Assembly (NCBI RefSeq): GCF_008386465.1
Contig: NZ_VUOD01000010.1
Span: 1 to 64,000 of the forward strand
DNA from: Arenimonas fontis
Lineage (GTDB): Bacteria; Pseudomonadota; Gammaproteobacteria; Xanthomonadales; Xanthomonadaceae
DNA length: 64,000 bases
Direction of reading: 5' to 3'
The notes under the pieces are model-generated. The model searched no databases, was not told where the DNA came from, and saw nothing but the letters and a program-made list of their open reading frames with translations. Shown in pieces: positions 8,123-22,450 of the stretch. A program made the translations under genes and the position numbers. Numbering within the stretch: the stretch's first letter is position 1; each line of letters starts with the position of its first letter.

Positions 8123-8881
8123 TCAGCGCGCGCCGGTGCGTCCGGCGCGCAGCGACAGCGGCCACCGCACCTCCCGTGGCCGTTCCGGGTCCCCCCAGGC
8201 TTCGCTGAAGGCCGGGGCAAGCTCGGCCACGGCATCGCGGCCCGTTTCCTTGAGAAAACGCTGGCTGGCCGACCAGCTGCGCAGGTAGTCGAGGTACTGC
8301 GTCAATGTCCACTCGTGCGCCATGTGAAAGCGCGGCGCCTCGGTGATCTCCGCCAGCGGGAAGGGCAGGTCGCGGTAGCCGCTTTCGATGTGCCGCCGTT
8401 CCGGCGGCCAGTAGCTGTCGAGGATGTCGCGGTAGAGCCGGAAATAGACCGCGTCCACCGCCGCATCCACTTCCGACAGCCCATAGCACCACACGGCGAG
8501 CAGGCCGCCCGGCCGCAGCACCCGCCGGACCTCGGCGATGAAGCGCTCGTGCTCGAACCAGTGGTAGGCCTGCGCCACGGTCACCAGATCGGCGCCGTGG
8601 TCGGGCAGGGAGCAGCGCTCGGCTGGTTCCACCCGCCAGGTGATGCGGGGATCGGCGGGCGCCGCGGCGATCTGGGTGGCGCTGGGATCGCTGGCGTGCA
8701 CGCGCCGGAAATGTCGGGCCAGGGCCAGGCTGGCCTGGCCGTTGCCGCAGCCCGCGTCCCAGGCCAGTTCGTGGTACGGGCATTGCCCGGACAGCCATTC
8801 GAACAGGGCCGCCGGATAGGTCGGGCGGGCCTGTGCGTACTGGCTGGCGTGGCCGGAAAAATGGTCCTTGAAGTCGGCCAT
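8123..8881 (-). CDS. Class I SAM-dependent methyltransferase
   Basis: The product has 252 residues with a Methyltransf_11-type core. It starts 'FKDHFSGHASQYAQARPTYP', has motif I 'AWDAGCGNGQAS' (about 40-51), an acidic residue in 'HASDPS', 'VTVAQAYHWFEHERF' and 'LRPGGLLAVW'. This arrangement is common in small-molecule methyltransferases. The substrate is unknown. It is followed on the same strand by no close gene and preceded by rluE 18 bases upstream, so the two may be cotranscribed. CGGAG precedes the ATG. Confidence 0.82.
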   Translation of the reverse strand: MADFKDHFSGHASQYAQARPTYPAALFEWLSGQCPYHELAWDAGCGNGQASLALARHFRRVHASDPSATQIAAAPADPRITWRVEPAERCSLPDHGADLVTVAQAYHWFEHERFIAEVRRVLRPGGLLAVWCYGLSEVDAAVDAVYFRLYRDILDSYWPPERRHIESGYRDLPFPLAEITEAPRFHMAHEWTLTQYLDYLRSWSASQRFLKETGRDAVAELAPAFSEAWGDPERPREVRWPLSLRAGRTGAR

Positions 8882-8899
8882 GTCGGCAGCTCCGGAGCG

Positions 8900-9445
8900 T
8901 CAGTGGTCCAGTTCGCGGAACTCGCCCGGCTTCAGGCCTTCCAGGCGATACGGGCCGATGCCGATGCGTACCAAACGCAGCGTCGGCAGGCCGACCGCGG
9001 CGGTCATGCGCCGCACCTGGCGGTTGCGGCCTTCGGTGATGGTCAGTTCGATCCAGCTGTCGGGTACGGACTTGCGGAAACGCACCGGCGGCGTGCGCGG
9101 CCACAGCCAGTCCGGTTGCCCCACCAGCGGCTGGGCCTTGGCCGGCCGGGTCGGCCCTTCCTTGAGCGTGACACCCGTGCGCAAGGCTTCCATCTGTTCG
9201 TCGCCGGGCTCTCCCTCCACCTGCACCAGGTAGGTTTTGGGCCAGTGGAACCGGGGCGAGCTGATCCGGGCGATCAGGGGGCCATCGTCACTGAGCAGCA
9301 GCAGGCCCTCGGAGTCGAAATCCAGGCGTCCGGCCGGATAAACCCCGGACGGCAGTGCGAAGCCGGCCAGGGTCGGTCGCGGTGGCTCGCGGCGGTCCGT
9401 GAACTGGCTCAAGACCCCGTAGGGCTTGTTGAAGGCGAGCAGCAT
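8900..9445 (-). CDS. rluE: rRNA large-subunit pseudouridine synthase, RluE type
   Basis: The 181-residue product lacks an S4 domain and carries the RsuA/RluE-family catalytic block 'YPAGRLDFDSEGLLLL' with the nucleophilic Asp. 'PKTYLVQVEG', 'EGRNRQVRRM' and 'LRLVRIGIG' follow in the expected order. E. coli RluE makes pseudouridine 2457 in 23S rRNA. The short length and absence of S4 support RluE over RluB/RluF/RsuA. In E. coli rluE lies beside icd; here icd is about 3.4 kb away. Confidence 0.88.
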   Translation of the reverse strand: MLLAFNKPYGVLSQFTDRREPPRPTLAGFALPSGVYPAGRLDFDSEGLLLLSDDGPLIARISSPRFHWPKTYLVQVEGEPGDEQMEALRTGVTLKEGPTRPAKAQPLVGQPDWLWPRTPPVRFRKSVPDSWIELTITEGRNRQVRRMTAAVGLPTLRLVRIGIGPYRLEGLKPGEFRELDH

Positions 9446-9540
9446 CCGTGCAGTGTAGTCCCGCCGGACGTTTTATGCCCGCCCGCTGGCCGGATGCGGT
9501 CGCCGGGCTTGACCGGCCCAGCCTTGCCCGCTGTCGGCCG

Positions 9541-12826
<3,286 letters not shown>

Positions 12827-12841
12827 GGGGTTTGAAGTAAG

Positions 12842-12872
12842 GGCCTTGGCCACGCAATGCGTGGCCAAGGCC
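12842..12872. terminator. Bidirectional hairpin between convergent katG and icd
   Basis: GGCCTTGGCCACGC and its exact reverse complement form a 14-bp stem with a 3-base loop (AAT). It fills the gap between the two convergent stop codons, which fits a shared terminator. There is no T-run on either side. Just before it the katG stop context TGAAGTAAGGG (12819-12829) is repeated at 12833-12843. Confidence 0.7.
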
Positions 12873-12874
12873 AC

Positions 12875-15181
<2,307 letters not shown>

Positions 15182-15231
15182 TCATTGTCGCGGTTCCGCC
15201 GGGTCGGGGAAAGCCGCGCCCGGTCGGCGCA

Positions 15232-15714
15232 TCAGTGCGCGTGCGTAGGGTCGTCCGGTGGCTGCGGGCCCGGCGGCGCCCCGCCAGGCAATGTCTGCAG
15301 GTCCGTGTCCGCAGCCGTCGGACGGAGGTGGTACTCGGCCCCCGCCGCCGGCAGTTGCACCGGCAGCATTGCCCAGTCTTCGGGGGTCAACGGCTTCAGA
15401 CCGTGGGCGATGCGGCCCTTGTCGCATTGCGGGCTGTGCCGGCCGAACTCCCAGGACGGTTCGACTTCCCGGCAGACCGAGGGCCGTTGCGGGTAGATGC
15501 CGCAGTGCCCGTCCACGCCGATGCTGCCGCGCAGGGCGATGCAGCGCGGGCGCGGGCCATCGGTGCCGCGCATGGCCAGTTCGTGCCGGCGCAGCGGCAC
15601 CACCATCTCTTCCGGTGGGCCGTCGGGATTCGTGGGTTGGGCTTCCGACCAGTGAAAGGAAACGCGGAAGGTGGCGCAGCAGGCGCCGCAACGCAGGCAG
15701 GGGTGGTGGTTCAT
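15232..15714 (-). CDS. YkgJ-family cysteine cluster protein
   Basis: The product has 160 residues and opens with 'CLRCGACC', the cluster of the YkgJ/UPF0153 family, thought to bind Zn or Fe-S. More cysteines follow in 'RCIAL', 'HCGIYPQRPSVCRE' and 'PQCDKGR', which matches the family pattern in order. The function of the family is not established. I start at the ATG giving M-N-H-H-P before the cluster; a start ten codons upstream (15744) is possible. It lies 36 bases after the lipoprotein gene upstream on the same strand. Confidence 0.82.
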   Translation of the reverse strand: MNHHPCLRCGACCATFRVSFHWSEAQPTNPDGPPEEMVVPLRRHELAMRGTDGPRPRCIALRGSIGVDGHCGIYPQRPSVCREVEPSWEFGRHSPQCDKGRIAHGLKPLTPEDWAMLPVQLPAAGAEYHLRPTAADTDLQTLPGGAPPGPQPPDDPTHAH

Positions 15715-15750
15715 GGCGCGTCGGCCCGACGCGACCGGGGGCACCGGCGG

Positions 15751-16239
15751 TCAGCGCACCTCGAAGGAACGGGTTTCGACCACGCGATCATTGATCGCGA
15801 CCTGGAACTGGTAACGGCCCGGCGGCCACGGATCGGGCTGCCGCAGGCTGAAGCTGGCCACGATGGGCGTGCTCGGATCGAGCGTTTGCCCGGCCCGGGC
15901 GATCTCGCGGCCGTCCGGGGCCAGCCAGCGACCCGACAGGGTCAGGCCTTCGCTGCTGCCGACGGTGACCACCGCGGCATGGATGCGGTCGCCGGGAGCG
16001 AACACCTCCAGCGGCTGCAGGACCTGGCCCTCCTCGTCCACCGCCGTGCCGAAGCTGATCGAAGCGATGCGGAAATCCCCGCCGGGCAGGGGCGGCAGCT
16101 CCGGCTCCGCCACCTCGGCTTCGGCTTCGGCAGCGGCTTCGACCGGAGCGGTCTCGGCCGGCGGCGCCGTCTCCTCGCGGCCGCAGGCGGTCAGGAGCGG
16201 CAACAGCAACGGCAGTGCGGCGAAGCGGACGGTGCGCAT
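15751..16239 (-). CDS. Lipoprotein of unknown function
   Basis: The product has 162 residues with a lipobox L-T-A-C ending at Cys19. A low-complexity Ala/Glu/Pro stretch runs to about residue 50. The C-terminal 110 residues look like a beta-sandwich ('HAAVVTVGSSEGLTLSGRW', 'PPGRYQFQVAINDRVV'). No catalytic motif is visible. It is preceded closely by queF (20-base gap) on the same strand. The signal peptide defines the ATG; longer readings enter queF in another frame. Confidence 0.75.
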   Translation of the reverse strand: MRTVRFAALPLLLPLLTACGREETAPPAETAPVEAAAEAEAEVAEPELPPLPGGDFRIASISFGTAVDEEGQVLQPLEVFAPGDRIHAAVVTVGSSEGLTLSGRWLAPDGREIARAGQTLDPSTPIVASFSLRQPDPWPPGRYQFQVAINDRVVETRSFEVR

Positions 16240-16259
16240 GACGTCTCCGGGCGGGTGGC

Positions 16260-17096
16260 TCACTGGCGGGCAGTACGCGGGTTGCCGGGCAGGGGCATGC
16301 CCGGGGTGGCGCGGAAGGGGTTGATGTCCAGGCCGCCGCGGCGGGTGTAGCGGGCATACACCGCCAGCCGCTGGGGCCGGCAGCGCTGCAGGATGTCCAT
16401 GAAGATGCGCTCGACGCACTGCTCGTGGAAATCGCGGTGCAAGCGGTAGGACACCAGGTAGCGCAGCAGGCCGTCGCGGGCGATGCGCGGCCCGGCGTAG
16501 CGGATCTGCACGCTGGCCCAGTCCGGCTGGCCGGTAACCGGGCAGTTGGACTTGAGCAGGTGCGAAACCAGCACCTCGTCGGCGCGCAGGTCCGGATCGG
16601 CCGAGAGGAAATCGGGTTGCGGCGGGCCGTAGTGGCCGATCTCCAGGGGCAGATCGTCGATCGGCTCGCCCTCCAGTGCTTCGATGGCGGCGGCGTTGGC
16701 GGAAGCGGCCGGGGTCAGCACCACGCTGACCGGAGCGCCGGCGACCGCGCTCAGGTCGCGTACCAGCTGCGCGCGCAGGCTGTCGGTATCGGCGAAGCGG
16801 GCCTGGGCGTAACTGCCCAGGTACAGCTTCAGGCTCTTGGACTCGATCAGGTGGCTGGAGGCCGCCGGCACCCGCAACTCGGCCAGGGCCACCCGCGGCT
16901 TGCCGCGGGCATCCAGCCAGCTCAGCTCGTAGGCGTTCCACAGGTCCACGCCGGTGAAGGGCAGCTCGCCCTCCAGGCCGAGCGCCGCCCGGCCCGTCGC
17001 CCGGGCGATCGGGAACAGCAGGCCGGGGTCGTATTCGGCCGGGTAGGCGACGGCCCTGCCCAGCGGGCCGAGGTCGGGGGAGCTCATGGCGCGCAT
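16260..17096 (-). CDS. queF: NADPH-dependent 7-cyano-7-deazaguanine reductase QueF (long form)
   Basis: The product has 278 residues, the size of the bimodular YqcD-type QueF. The '[12 protein letters not shown]' motif (85-96) is the QueF signature for NADPH binding. The catalytic cysteine is Cys185 in '[14 protein letters not shown]', with the catalytic Asp at 192. 'HRDFHEQC' follows. It reduces preQ0 to preQ1 in queuosine synthesis for tRNA. Two in-frame ATGs (17096 and 17087) could start it. No other queuosine gene is nearby. It is 16 bases downstream of nrdB on the same strand. Confidence 0.95.
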   Translation of the reverse strand: MRAMSSPDLGPLGRAVAYPAEYDPGLLFPIARATGRAALGLEGELPFTGVDLWNAYELSWLDARGKPRVALAELRVPAASSHLIESKSLKLYLGSYAQARFADTDSLRAQLVRDLSAVAGAPVSVVLTPAASANAAAIEALEGEPIDDLPLEIGHYGPPQPDFLSADPDLRADEVLVSHLLKSNCPVTGQPDWASVQIRYAGPRIARDGLLRYLVSYRLHRDFHEQCVERIFMDILQRCRPQRLAVYARYTRRGGLDINPFRATPGMPLPGNPRTARQ

Positions 17097-17112
17097 TTTC
17101 CCACAGCGCCGG

Positions 17113-18123
17113 CTAGAACGCGTGATCGAAGCCGACCTCCCCGGTCACCCCGACCTGGTAGGCCGAGACCCGCCGCTCGAAGAAGTTGGTCAGCTCCTGC
17201 ACATCCTGCAAGTCCATGAACGGAAAGGGGTTGCGGGCACCGAAGTGGCGGGGCAGGCCGAGCTGGGCCAGGCGCTGGTCGGCCACGTATTCCAGGTACT
17301 GGCGCATGTCACGGAGCGACAGGCCGGCGACGCCGCCGCTGAGCACGTCCTCGGCGAAGCGGTACTCGCAGTCCACCGCCTCGCACAGCATCCGCAGCAC
17401 CTGCGCCTTGAGTTCGTCGTCGAACAGGTCGGGCTCCTCCTCGCGCGCCACCCGGATCACCTCGAAGGCGAAGGCCATGTGCCCGCTCTCGTCGCGGAAC
17501 ACCCAGTTGGTGCCGCTGGCCAGGCCATGCAGCAGGCCGCGCGAGCGCAGGTAATAGACGTAGGCGAAGGCGCCGAAGAAGAACAGGCCCTCGATGCAGG
17601 CGGCGAAGCAGACCAGGTTGAGCAGGAACTGCCGGCGCTGGGCCCGGGTTTCCAGGCGTTCGAGCCGGTGCACGCTGTCCATCCAGCGGAAGCAGAACTC
17701 GGCCTTCCGGCGGATCGAGGGGATGTTCTCCACCGCGGCGAAGGCCTTGGCCCGCGCCGCCGGATCGGGCAGGTAGGTATCCAGCAGGGTCAGGTAGAAC
17801 TGCACGTGCAGCGCTTCCTCGTACAGCTGCCGTGACAGGTACATGCGCGCCTCAGGCGCGTTGACGTGCCGGTAGAGGTTGAGCACCAGATTGTTGGCGA
17901 CGATCGAGTCGCCGGTGGCGAAGAAGGCCACCAGCCGCTCGATCAGGTGCCGCTCGGCCGGGCCGACCTTGTGCCTGAGGTCGTTGAGGTCGAGCGAAAA
18001 ATCCACCTCCTCCACGGTCCAGGTATTGCGGATCGCATCGCGATAGCGTTCGTAGAACTGCGGATAGCGCATCGGCCGCAGCGTCAGTTCGAAACCGGGA
18101 TCCAGAAGCTTCGATGTGGTCAT
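17113..18123 (-). CDS. nrdB: Class I ribonucleoside-diphosphate reductase beta subunit
   Basis: The product has 336 residues of the ferritin-like R2 fold. Asp72, Glu103, His106 and Tyr110 occur with the same spacing as E. coli Asp84, Glu115, His118 and the radical Tyr122, so this is a tyrosyl-radical, di-iron type subunit. '[11 protein letters not shown]' and 'DESGHMAF' supply the second set of metal ligands. The C-terminus 'VSAYQVG' region would dock to NrdA. It follows nrdA by 64 bases and is probably cotranscribed under the NrdR/B12 control upstream of nrdA. Confidence 0.95.
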   Translation of the reverse strand: MTTSKLLDPGFELTLRPMRYPQFYERYRDAIRNTWTVEEVDFSLDLNDLRHKVGPAERHLIERLVAFFATGDSIVANNLVLNLYRHVNAPEARMYLSRQLYEEALHVQFYLTLLDTYLPDPAARAKAFAAVENIPSIRRKAEFCFRWMDSVHRLERLETRAQRRQFLLNLVCFAACIEGLFFFGAFAYVYYLRSRGLLHGLASGTNWVFRDESGHMAFAFEVIRVAREEEPDLFDDELKAQVLRMLCEAVDCEYRFAEDVLSGGVAGLSLRDMRQYLEYVADQRLAQLGLPRHFGARNPFPFMDLQDVQELTNFFERRVSAYQVGVTGEVGFDHAF

Positions 18124-18187
18124 GGTGTGTTCCTCTGCTTGCCGGCGCCTCGCCGGCGTTTCGGCGGCGGCGGGCCGCAGTGCCGGA

Positions 18188-20560
18188 TCACTGGCAGGCC
18201 TCGCAGGACTCCGGGTTTTCCAGCGAGCAGGCGACGGCGGCGGCAGGAGCGTCCACGGTGGCCTTGGCGATGCGGGTGGCCGGGCGCGAACGCAGGTAGT
18301 AGGTGGTCTTGAGGCCCTTCTTCCAGGCGTACATGTACATGGACGAGAGTGCGCCGATGTTCGGGTTCTCCATGAACAGGTTCAGCGACTGGCTCTGGTC
18401 TATGAAGGCACCGCGGTCGGCGGCCATGTCGATCAGCGAGCGCATGGGGATCTCCCAGGCGGTGCGGTAGACCGCCCGCAGCTCGGCCGGGATCTCGGCG
18501 ATGGCCTGCACCGAGCCTTCGGCCAGCTTGATCCGGTCGCGCATTTCCGGCGTCCACAACCCAAGCTTCTTGAGCTCGGCCACCAGATGACGGTTCACCT
18601 GCAGGAAGTCGCCCGATAGCGTCTCGCGCTTGAACAGGTTGCTGACCTGCGGCTCGATGCACTCGTAGCAACCGGCGATCGAGGCGATGGTGGCAGTGGG
18701 CGCGATCGCCACCAGCAGCGAATTGCGCAGGCCGTGTTCGACGATGCGCTGGCGCAAGGCGTCCCAGCGCGCGGTGTCGGCCGGCCGTACGCCCCAGGCG
18801 TCGAACTGCAGTTCGCCGCGGGCGGCCCGGGTCTGGTCGAAGGCGGGGTGTCGGCCGCGTTCCTGCGCCAGTTCGCAGCTGGCTTGCAGGGCGTGGAAAT
18901 AGATCTCTTCGGCGATGCGCGCCGACAGTGCCCGCGCCTCCGGGGCATCGAAGGGCAGCCGCAGCCGGAAGAACACGTCCTGCAGCCCCATGCAGCCCAG
19001 TCCGACCGGGCGCCAGCGCAGGTTGCCGCGGCGGGCCGACTCGATCGGGTAGAAGTTCAGGTCGATCACCCGGTCGAGCTGGCGCACCGCCAGGCGCACG
19101 GTATCGGCCAGCCGCTCGAAATCGAAGCCGTCTTCGCCCAGGTGCCGGGCCAGGTTGATCGAACCGAGATTGCACACGGCCGTCTCGTCGGCGCCGGTCA
19201 CTTCCAGGATTTCGGTGCACAGGTTGGACAGGTGGATGACGTTGCCGGGCCGGGCGGTCTGGTTGCCGGCACGGTTGCACTTGTCCTTGAAGGTCATCCA
19301 GCCGTTGCCGGTCTGGGCCAGGGTGCGCATCATCTTTCCGTACAGCTCGCGGGCGCGCAGGCTGCGCACCGCCAGGCCGCGGGCCTCGGCCTGTTCGTAG
19401 GCGGCATCGAAAGCCTCGCCGTACAGGTCGGTCAGCTCCGGCACCCGGGCCGGATCGAACAGCGACCAGTGCTGGTCGGCCTCGACCCGGCGCATGAACA
19501 GGTCCGGGATCCAGTTGGCCAGGTTGAGGTTGTGCGTGCGCCGGGCTTCGTCGCCGGTGTTGTCGCGCAGTTCCAGGAACTCCTCGACGTCGGCATGCCA
19601 GGGCTCGAGGTAGACGCAGGCCGCGCCCTTGCGCCGGCCACCCTGGTTCACCGCCGCCACCGAGGAATCCAGGGTCTTGAGCCAGGGCACGATGCCGTTG
19701 CTGTGGCCGTTGGTGCCGCGGATCAGCGCGCCGCGCGAACGGACCCGGGTCCAGCCCACGCCGATGCCGCCGCTGAACTTGCTCAGCTTGGCGATGTCGG
19801 CATAACGCTCGTAGATGGACTCCAGGGTGTCCTGCGGCGAGTCGAGCAGGAAGCAGCTCGACAGCTGCTCGTGGCGGGTGCCGGCGTTGAACAGGGTCGG
19901 CGAGCTGGGCAGGTAGTCCAGGCCGGCCATGCGCCGGTACAGGGCCAGGGCCTCGGGCACGTCCTCGCTGAGCGCGCAGGCCACCCGCAGGAAAAACTGC
20001 TGCGGCGTCTCGATCACCGTGCGCGCGGTCGGATGCCGCAGCAGGTAGCGGTCGTACAGGGTACGCAGGCCGAAGTAGTCGAAACGCAGGTCGAAGGACG
20101 GGTCGAGGGCGTCGTTGAGCTTGCGCGCGTTGGCCTGGACGAAACCCAGCAGACGGTCGTTGACCAGGCCAAGGTCGTGGCCGCGCTGCACCGATTGGGA
20201 AAACGCGTGGATCTCCTGGCCGGCCACTTCCTTCTCGATCAGCCCGGCCAGCAGGCGCGCGGCCAGGCGGCCGTACTCCGGCTCTTCGCCCGAGAGCAGG
20301 GCGGCGGTGCGGATGGACAGCTCGTCCAGCTCGCGGGTGCTGGCGCCGTCGTACAGGCCGGAGATGGTGCGGGTGGCCACGCGCATCGGATCCACCGCAT
20401 GCAGGCCCTCGCAGCAGCGGGTGACGGCGCGGACGATCTTGTTCAGGTCCACCGGCTCGCGCCGGCCATTGCGCTTGGTGACGGTCATGCCGGCATTGGC
20501 CGGCGGCGGGGTGAGCTGGAAGGGCGGCGCCTCGGGGGCGGGGGCGACGGTCTGGTTCAT
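18188..20560 (-). CDS. nrdA: Class Ia-type ribonucleoside-diphosphate reductase alpha subunit
   Basis: The product has 790 residues. An ATP-cone lies at the N-terminus ('VTKRNGRREPVDLNKIVRAV'), which usually gives dATP inhibition of overall activity. The catalytic domain has 'SSCFLLDSPQDTLESIY', 'GIGVGWTRVRSRGA', 'NLCTEI' and 'CNLGSINL'. It ends in C-x-x-C (SCEACQ), the shuttle cysteines reduced by thioredoxin or glutaredoxin. It makes deoxyribonucleotides aerobically. The ATG at 20560 has GGAG nine bases upstream; the frame is open back to a GTG at 20764 but that extension has no protein-like composition. Confidence 0.96.
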   Translation of the reverse strand: MNQTVAPAPEAPPFQLTPPPANAGMTVTKRNGRREPVDLNKIVRAVTRCCEGLHAVDPMRVATRTISGLYDGASTRELDELSIRTAALLSGEEPEYGRLAARLLAGLIEKEVAGQEIHAFSQSVQRGHDLGLVNDRLLGFVQANARKLNDALDPSFDLRFDYFGLRTLYDRYLLRHPTARTVIETPQQFFLRVACALSEDVPEALALYRRMAGLDYLPSSPTLFNAGTRHEQLSSCFLLDSPQDTLESIYERYADIAKLSKFSGGIGVGWTRVRSRGALIRGTNGHSNGIVPWLKTLDSSVAAVNQGGRRKGAACVYLEPWHADVEEFLELRDNTGDEARRTHNLNLANWIPDLFMRRVEADQHWSLFDPARVPELTDLYGEAFDAAYEQAEARGLAVRSLRARELYGKMMRTLAQTGNGWMTFKDKCNRAGNQTARPGNVIHLSNLCTEILEVTGADETAVCNLGSINLARHLGEDGFDFERLADTVRLAVRQLDRVIDLNFYPIESARRGNLRWRPVGLGCMGLQDVFFRLRLPFDAPEARALSARIAEEIYFHALQASCELAQERGRHPAFDQTRAARGELQFDAWGVRPADTARWDALRQRIVEHGLRNSLLVAIAPTATIASIAGCYECIEPQVSNLFKRETLSGDFLQVNRHLVAELKKLGLWTPEMRDRIKLAEGSVQAIAEIPAELRAVYRTAWEIPMRSLIDMAADRGAFIDQSQSLNLFMENPNIGALSSMYMYAWKKGLKTTYYLRSRPATRIAKATVDAPAAAVACSLENPESCEACQ

Positions 20561-20784
20561 CCTGGTCTCCGGTGCGTGGCGCACGGGTCGCCGCCTTTCC
20601 CTCGAAGGCGGCGCACGGGGGCGGACACCGGCGCCGGGCGCCGCGCGACCACGCCCCCGCGGGCGTACGAGTCTGGCCAGGATGGAGGCAGGGTGTCGCA
20701 GGGCCCGCGACGGGGCGGCCCGGAGACACCGGCCGCCTCCCCCCGGAGACCCTGGGCCGGTCACCGCGCGGCGTGCTTCGCGCG
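20561..20784 (-). other. nrdA leader between riboswitch and start codon
   Basis: About 220 bases separate the B12 box from the nrdA ATG. They are very GC-rich. I see a 7-bp hairpin (20764-20785, arms CCGCGCG/CGCGCGG) next to the B12 box, no T-run, and no convincing small gene. How riboswitch state reaches translation or termination over this distance is not visible. Confidence 0.5.
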
Positions 20785-20970
20785 GCTGTCGGCAGGTCTT
20801 CGGGCTCGCGGACGCGAGGCGCGGACGCCTCTCCTACTGGCCGTCGCTTCCCGGGCCGCGGGGGCCCAGTGCCTGTGACGGCGGTCGTTTCCACATACCG
20901 CTGCGGGGCAGCGCCGGAGTCGCACCGGCTTCCCTATTAACCCTTCCGCCTCGGCGGCGGTCGGGACCGA
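20785..20970 (-). promoter_or_regulatory. Cobalamin (B12) riboswitch in the nrdAB leader
   Basis: Read on the minus strand the conserved core (20946-20896) contains GGGTTAATAGGGAAGCC, then GGTGCGACTCCGG, GCTGCCCCGCAGCGGTA, in the canonical order of AdoCbl riboswitches. The B12 box AGCCCGAAGACCTGCC lies at the 3' end (about 20807-20792). Only the peripheral arm between them varies. It should bind adenosylcobalamin in the mRNA leader and lower nrdAB expression. Such switches in front of class I reductases are known where a B12-dependent class II reductase is also present. Confidence 0.92.
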
Positions 20971-20973
20971 CGG

Positions 20974-21021
20974 CCACAAGATATAGGGGCCGTCGGAGAG
21001 CGTCAACGCAAGATATTGTTT
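20974..21021 (-). promoter_or_regulatory. nrdA promoter embedded in two NrdR boxes
   Basis: Two 16-base sites, at 20974-20989 and 21006-21021, match the NrdR consensus aCACwATATaTwGTGt at about 12 and 13 positions. They lie 32 bases apart, the three-turn spacing usual for paired NrdR boxes. Between and within them, on the minus strand, lies TTGACG (21006-21001), 17 bases, then TATCTT (20983-20978), a good sigma70 promoter. Transcription would start near 20971, directly ahead of the riboswitch. NrdR binding would block this promoter. Confidence 0.8.
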
Positions 21022-21076
21022 AGCCTGGCTGTCACCCCGCCCAAGCCCGGCACCGCTGCAGCGGCCGCGGCAGGGC

Positions 21077-22378
21077 TCAGCCGGCCTCGTGCAGGTAATC
21101 CAGGGCCACCTGCAGCATGGCCCGGGTGCCCACCTTGAGGGCCTGCTCGTCCAGGAAGAACTCGGGCGAGTGGTTGGACGGCGCCGTGAGCGGATCCTGG
21201 CCGGCCGGGGTGGCACCGACGAAGAAGAAGAAGCCGGGCACCTCGCGGGCGTAGTAGCTGAAGTCCTCGGCACCCATCACCAGGCCCATTTCCACCACGT
21301 TCTCGCGGCCGACCACCTTCTCCAGGCTGGGCACGGCGCGCGCGGTCAGGGCCGGGTGGTTCACCGTCACCGGATTGCCCTTGCTGTCCGGCACCTGAGC
21401 CACGGCGGTCGCGCCGTGGGCGTGGGCGACCGACTCGGCCACGTTCTTCAGGTCGGCGAACACCGCCTGGCGCATGCCCTCGTCGAAGGTGCGGATGGTG
21501 CCGACCAGTTCCACCTGGTCGGGGATGATGTTGTAGCGGATACCGCCGTTGATGGCGCCGAAACTGACCACCACCGGCAGGCGCGAAATATCCTGACGCC
21601 GGCTGACGATGCTTTGGGCGGTGCCGACGATGTCGGCCGCGGCGACGATCGGGTCTACCCCGCCCCAGGGCCGCGAGCCGTGCGTCTGCCGGCCCTTGAC
21701 CACGATGTTGAAGCGGTCGGAGGCGGCCATGGTCGGGCCGCTGCGGAAGCCGACCTGGCCGGCGTTGAGCGTGCTGAAAACGTGCAGGCCGAACACCGCC
21801 TCCGGCCGGAAGCGCTCGAAGACGCCCTGCCGCAGCATTTCCTCGGCGCCACCCTCCTCGCCGTCGGGCGGGCCTTCCTCGGCCGGCTGGAAGATGAAGA
21901 GCACCTCGCCGGGCAGCTCGTCCTTCATCGCCGCCAGGGCCTCGGCCACGCCCATCAGGATGCCGGTATGGGCGTCGTGGCCGCAGGCGTGCATCACGCC
22001 CGTGCTTTGGCCGCGAAAGACGGTCGTGACCTTCGAGGCGAAGGGCAGGCCGGTGCGCTCGGTCACCGGCAGCGCGTCCATGTCGGCGCGCAGGGCGATG
22101 CGCGGACCGGGCCGGCCGCCGCGCAGCACGGCGGTGACGCCGGTGGTGGCGATGCCGGTGCGCACGTCCTCCAGGCCGAGCGCGCGCAGGTGCTCGGCCA
22201 CCAGCCCGGCGGTCCGCACCTCGCGGTTACCCAGTTCCGGATGCTGGTGGATGTCGCGACGCCAGGCCTGGACCTTGGCGTCCACGGCGGCGGCCAGCGC
22301 TTCGACATCCGGTGTTCGCGCGGCGGCGGCGGACGACAGGGCGGCGGCGAGGGCGGCGGCAAGCAGCAAGTGGCGCAT
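21077..22378 (-). CDS. Exported M20-family amidohydrolase
   Basis: The product has 433 residues with a signal peptide (1-20). The M20 metal-binding residues appear in 'DIHQHPELGNRE', 'LRADMDALPV', 'MHACGHDAHTGILMG' and 'FQPAEEGP', and later in 'GAEDFSYYAREVPGFFFFVG'. This is the hippurate/N-acyl-amino-acid hydrolase subgroup, with a dimerisation insert in the middle. It probably cleaves N-acylated amino acids in the periplasm; the exact substrate is unknown. It stands alone, upstream of the nrdA promoter on the same strand. Confidence 0.88.
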   Translation of the reverse strand: MRHLLLAAALAAALSSAAAARTPDVEALAAAVDAKVQAWRRDIHQHPELGNREVRTAGLVAEHLRALGLEDVRTGIATTGVTAVLRGGRPGPRIALRADMDALPVTERTGLPFASKVTTVFRGQSTGVMHACGHDAHTGILMGVAEALAAMKDELPGEVLFIFQPAEEGPPDGEEGGAEEMLRQGVFERFRPEAVFGLHVFSTLNAGQVGFRSGPTMAASDRFNIVVKGRQTHGSRPWGGVDPIVAAADIVGTAQSIVSRRQDISRLPVVVSFGAINGGIRYNIIPDQVELVGTIRTFDEGMRQAVFADLKNVAESVAHAHGATAVAQVPDSKGNPVTVNHPALTARAVPSLEKVVGRENVVEMGLVMGAEDFSYYAREVPGFFFFVGATPAGQDPLTAPSNHSPEFFLDEQALKVGTRAMLQVALDYLHEAG

Positions 22379-22450
22379 GAGCGATCCTCCGGGAACGAGG
22401 CGGCCGGAGCGGCCGCTGTCGCGAATCTACCCCAGGTCGGAGCCGCCGGC

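Noticed and set aside
20764-20764. Upstream GTG as nrdA start beside the riboswitch hairpin
   Set aside because: The frame is open, but the extra 68 residues are Arg/Pro/Gly-rich and not NrdA-like, and no Shine-Dalgarno precedes it. The ATG at 20560 has a ribosome site and gives the normal ATP-cone start.
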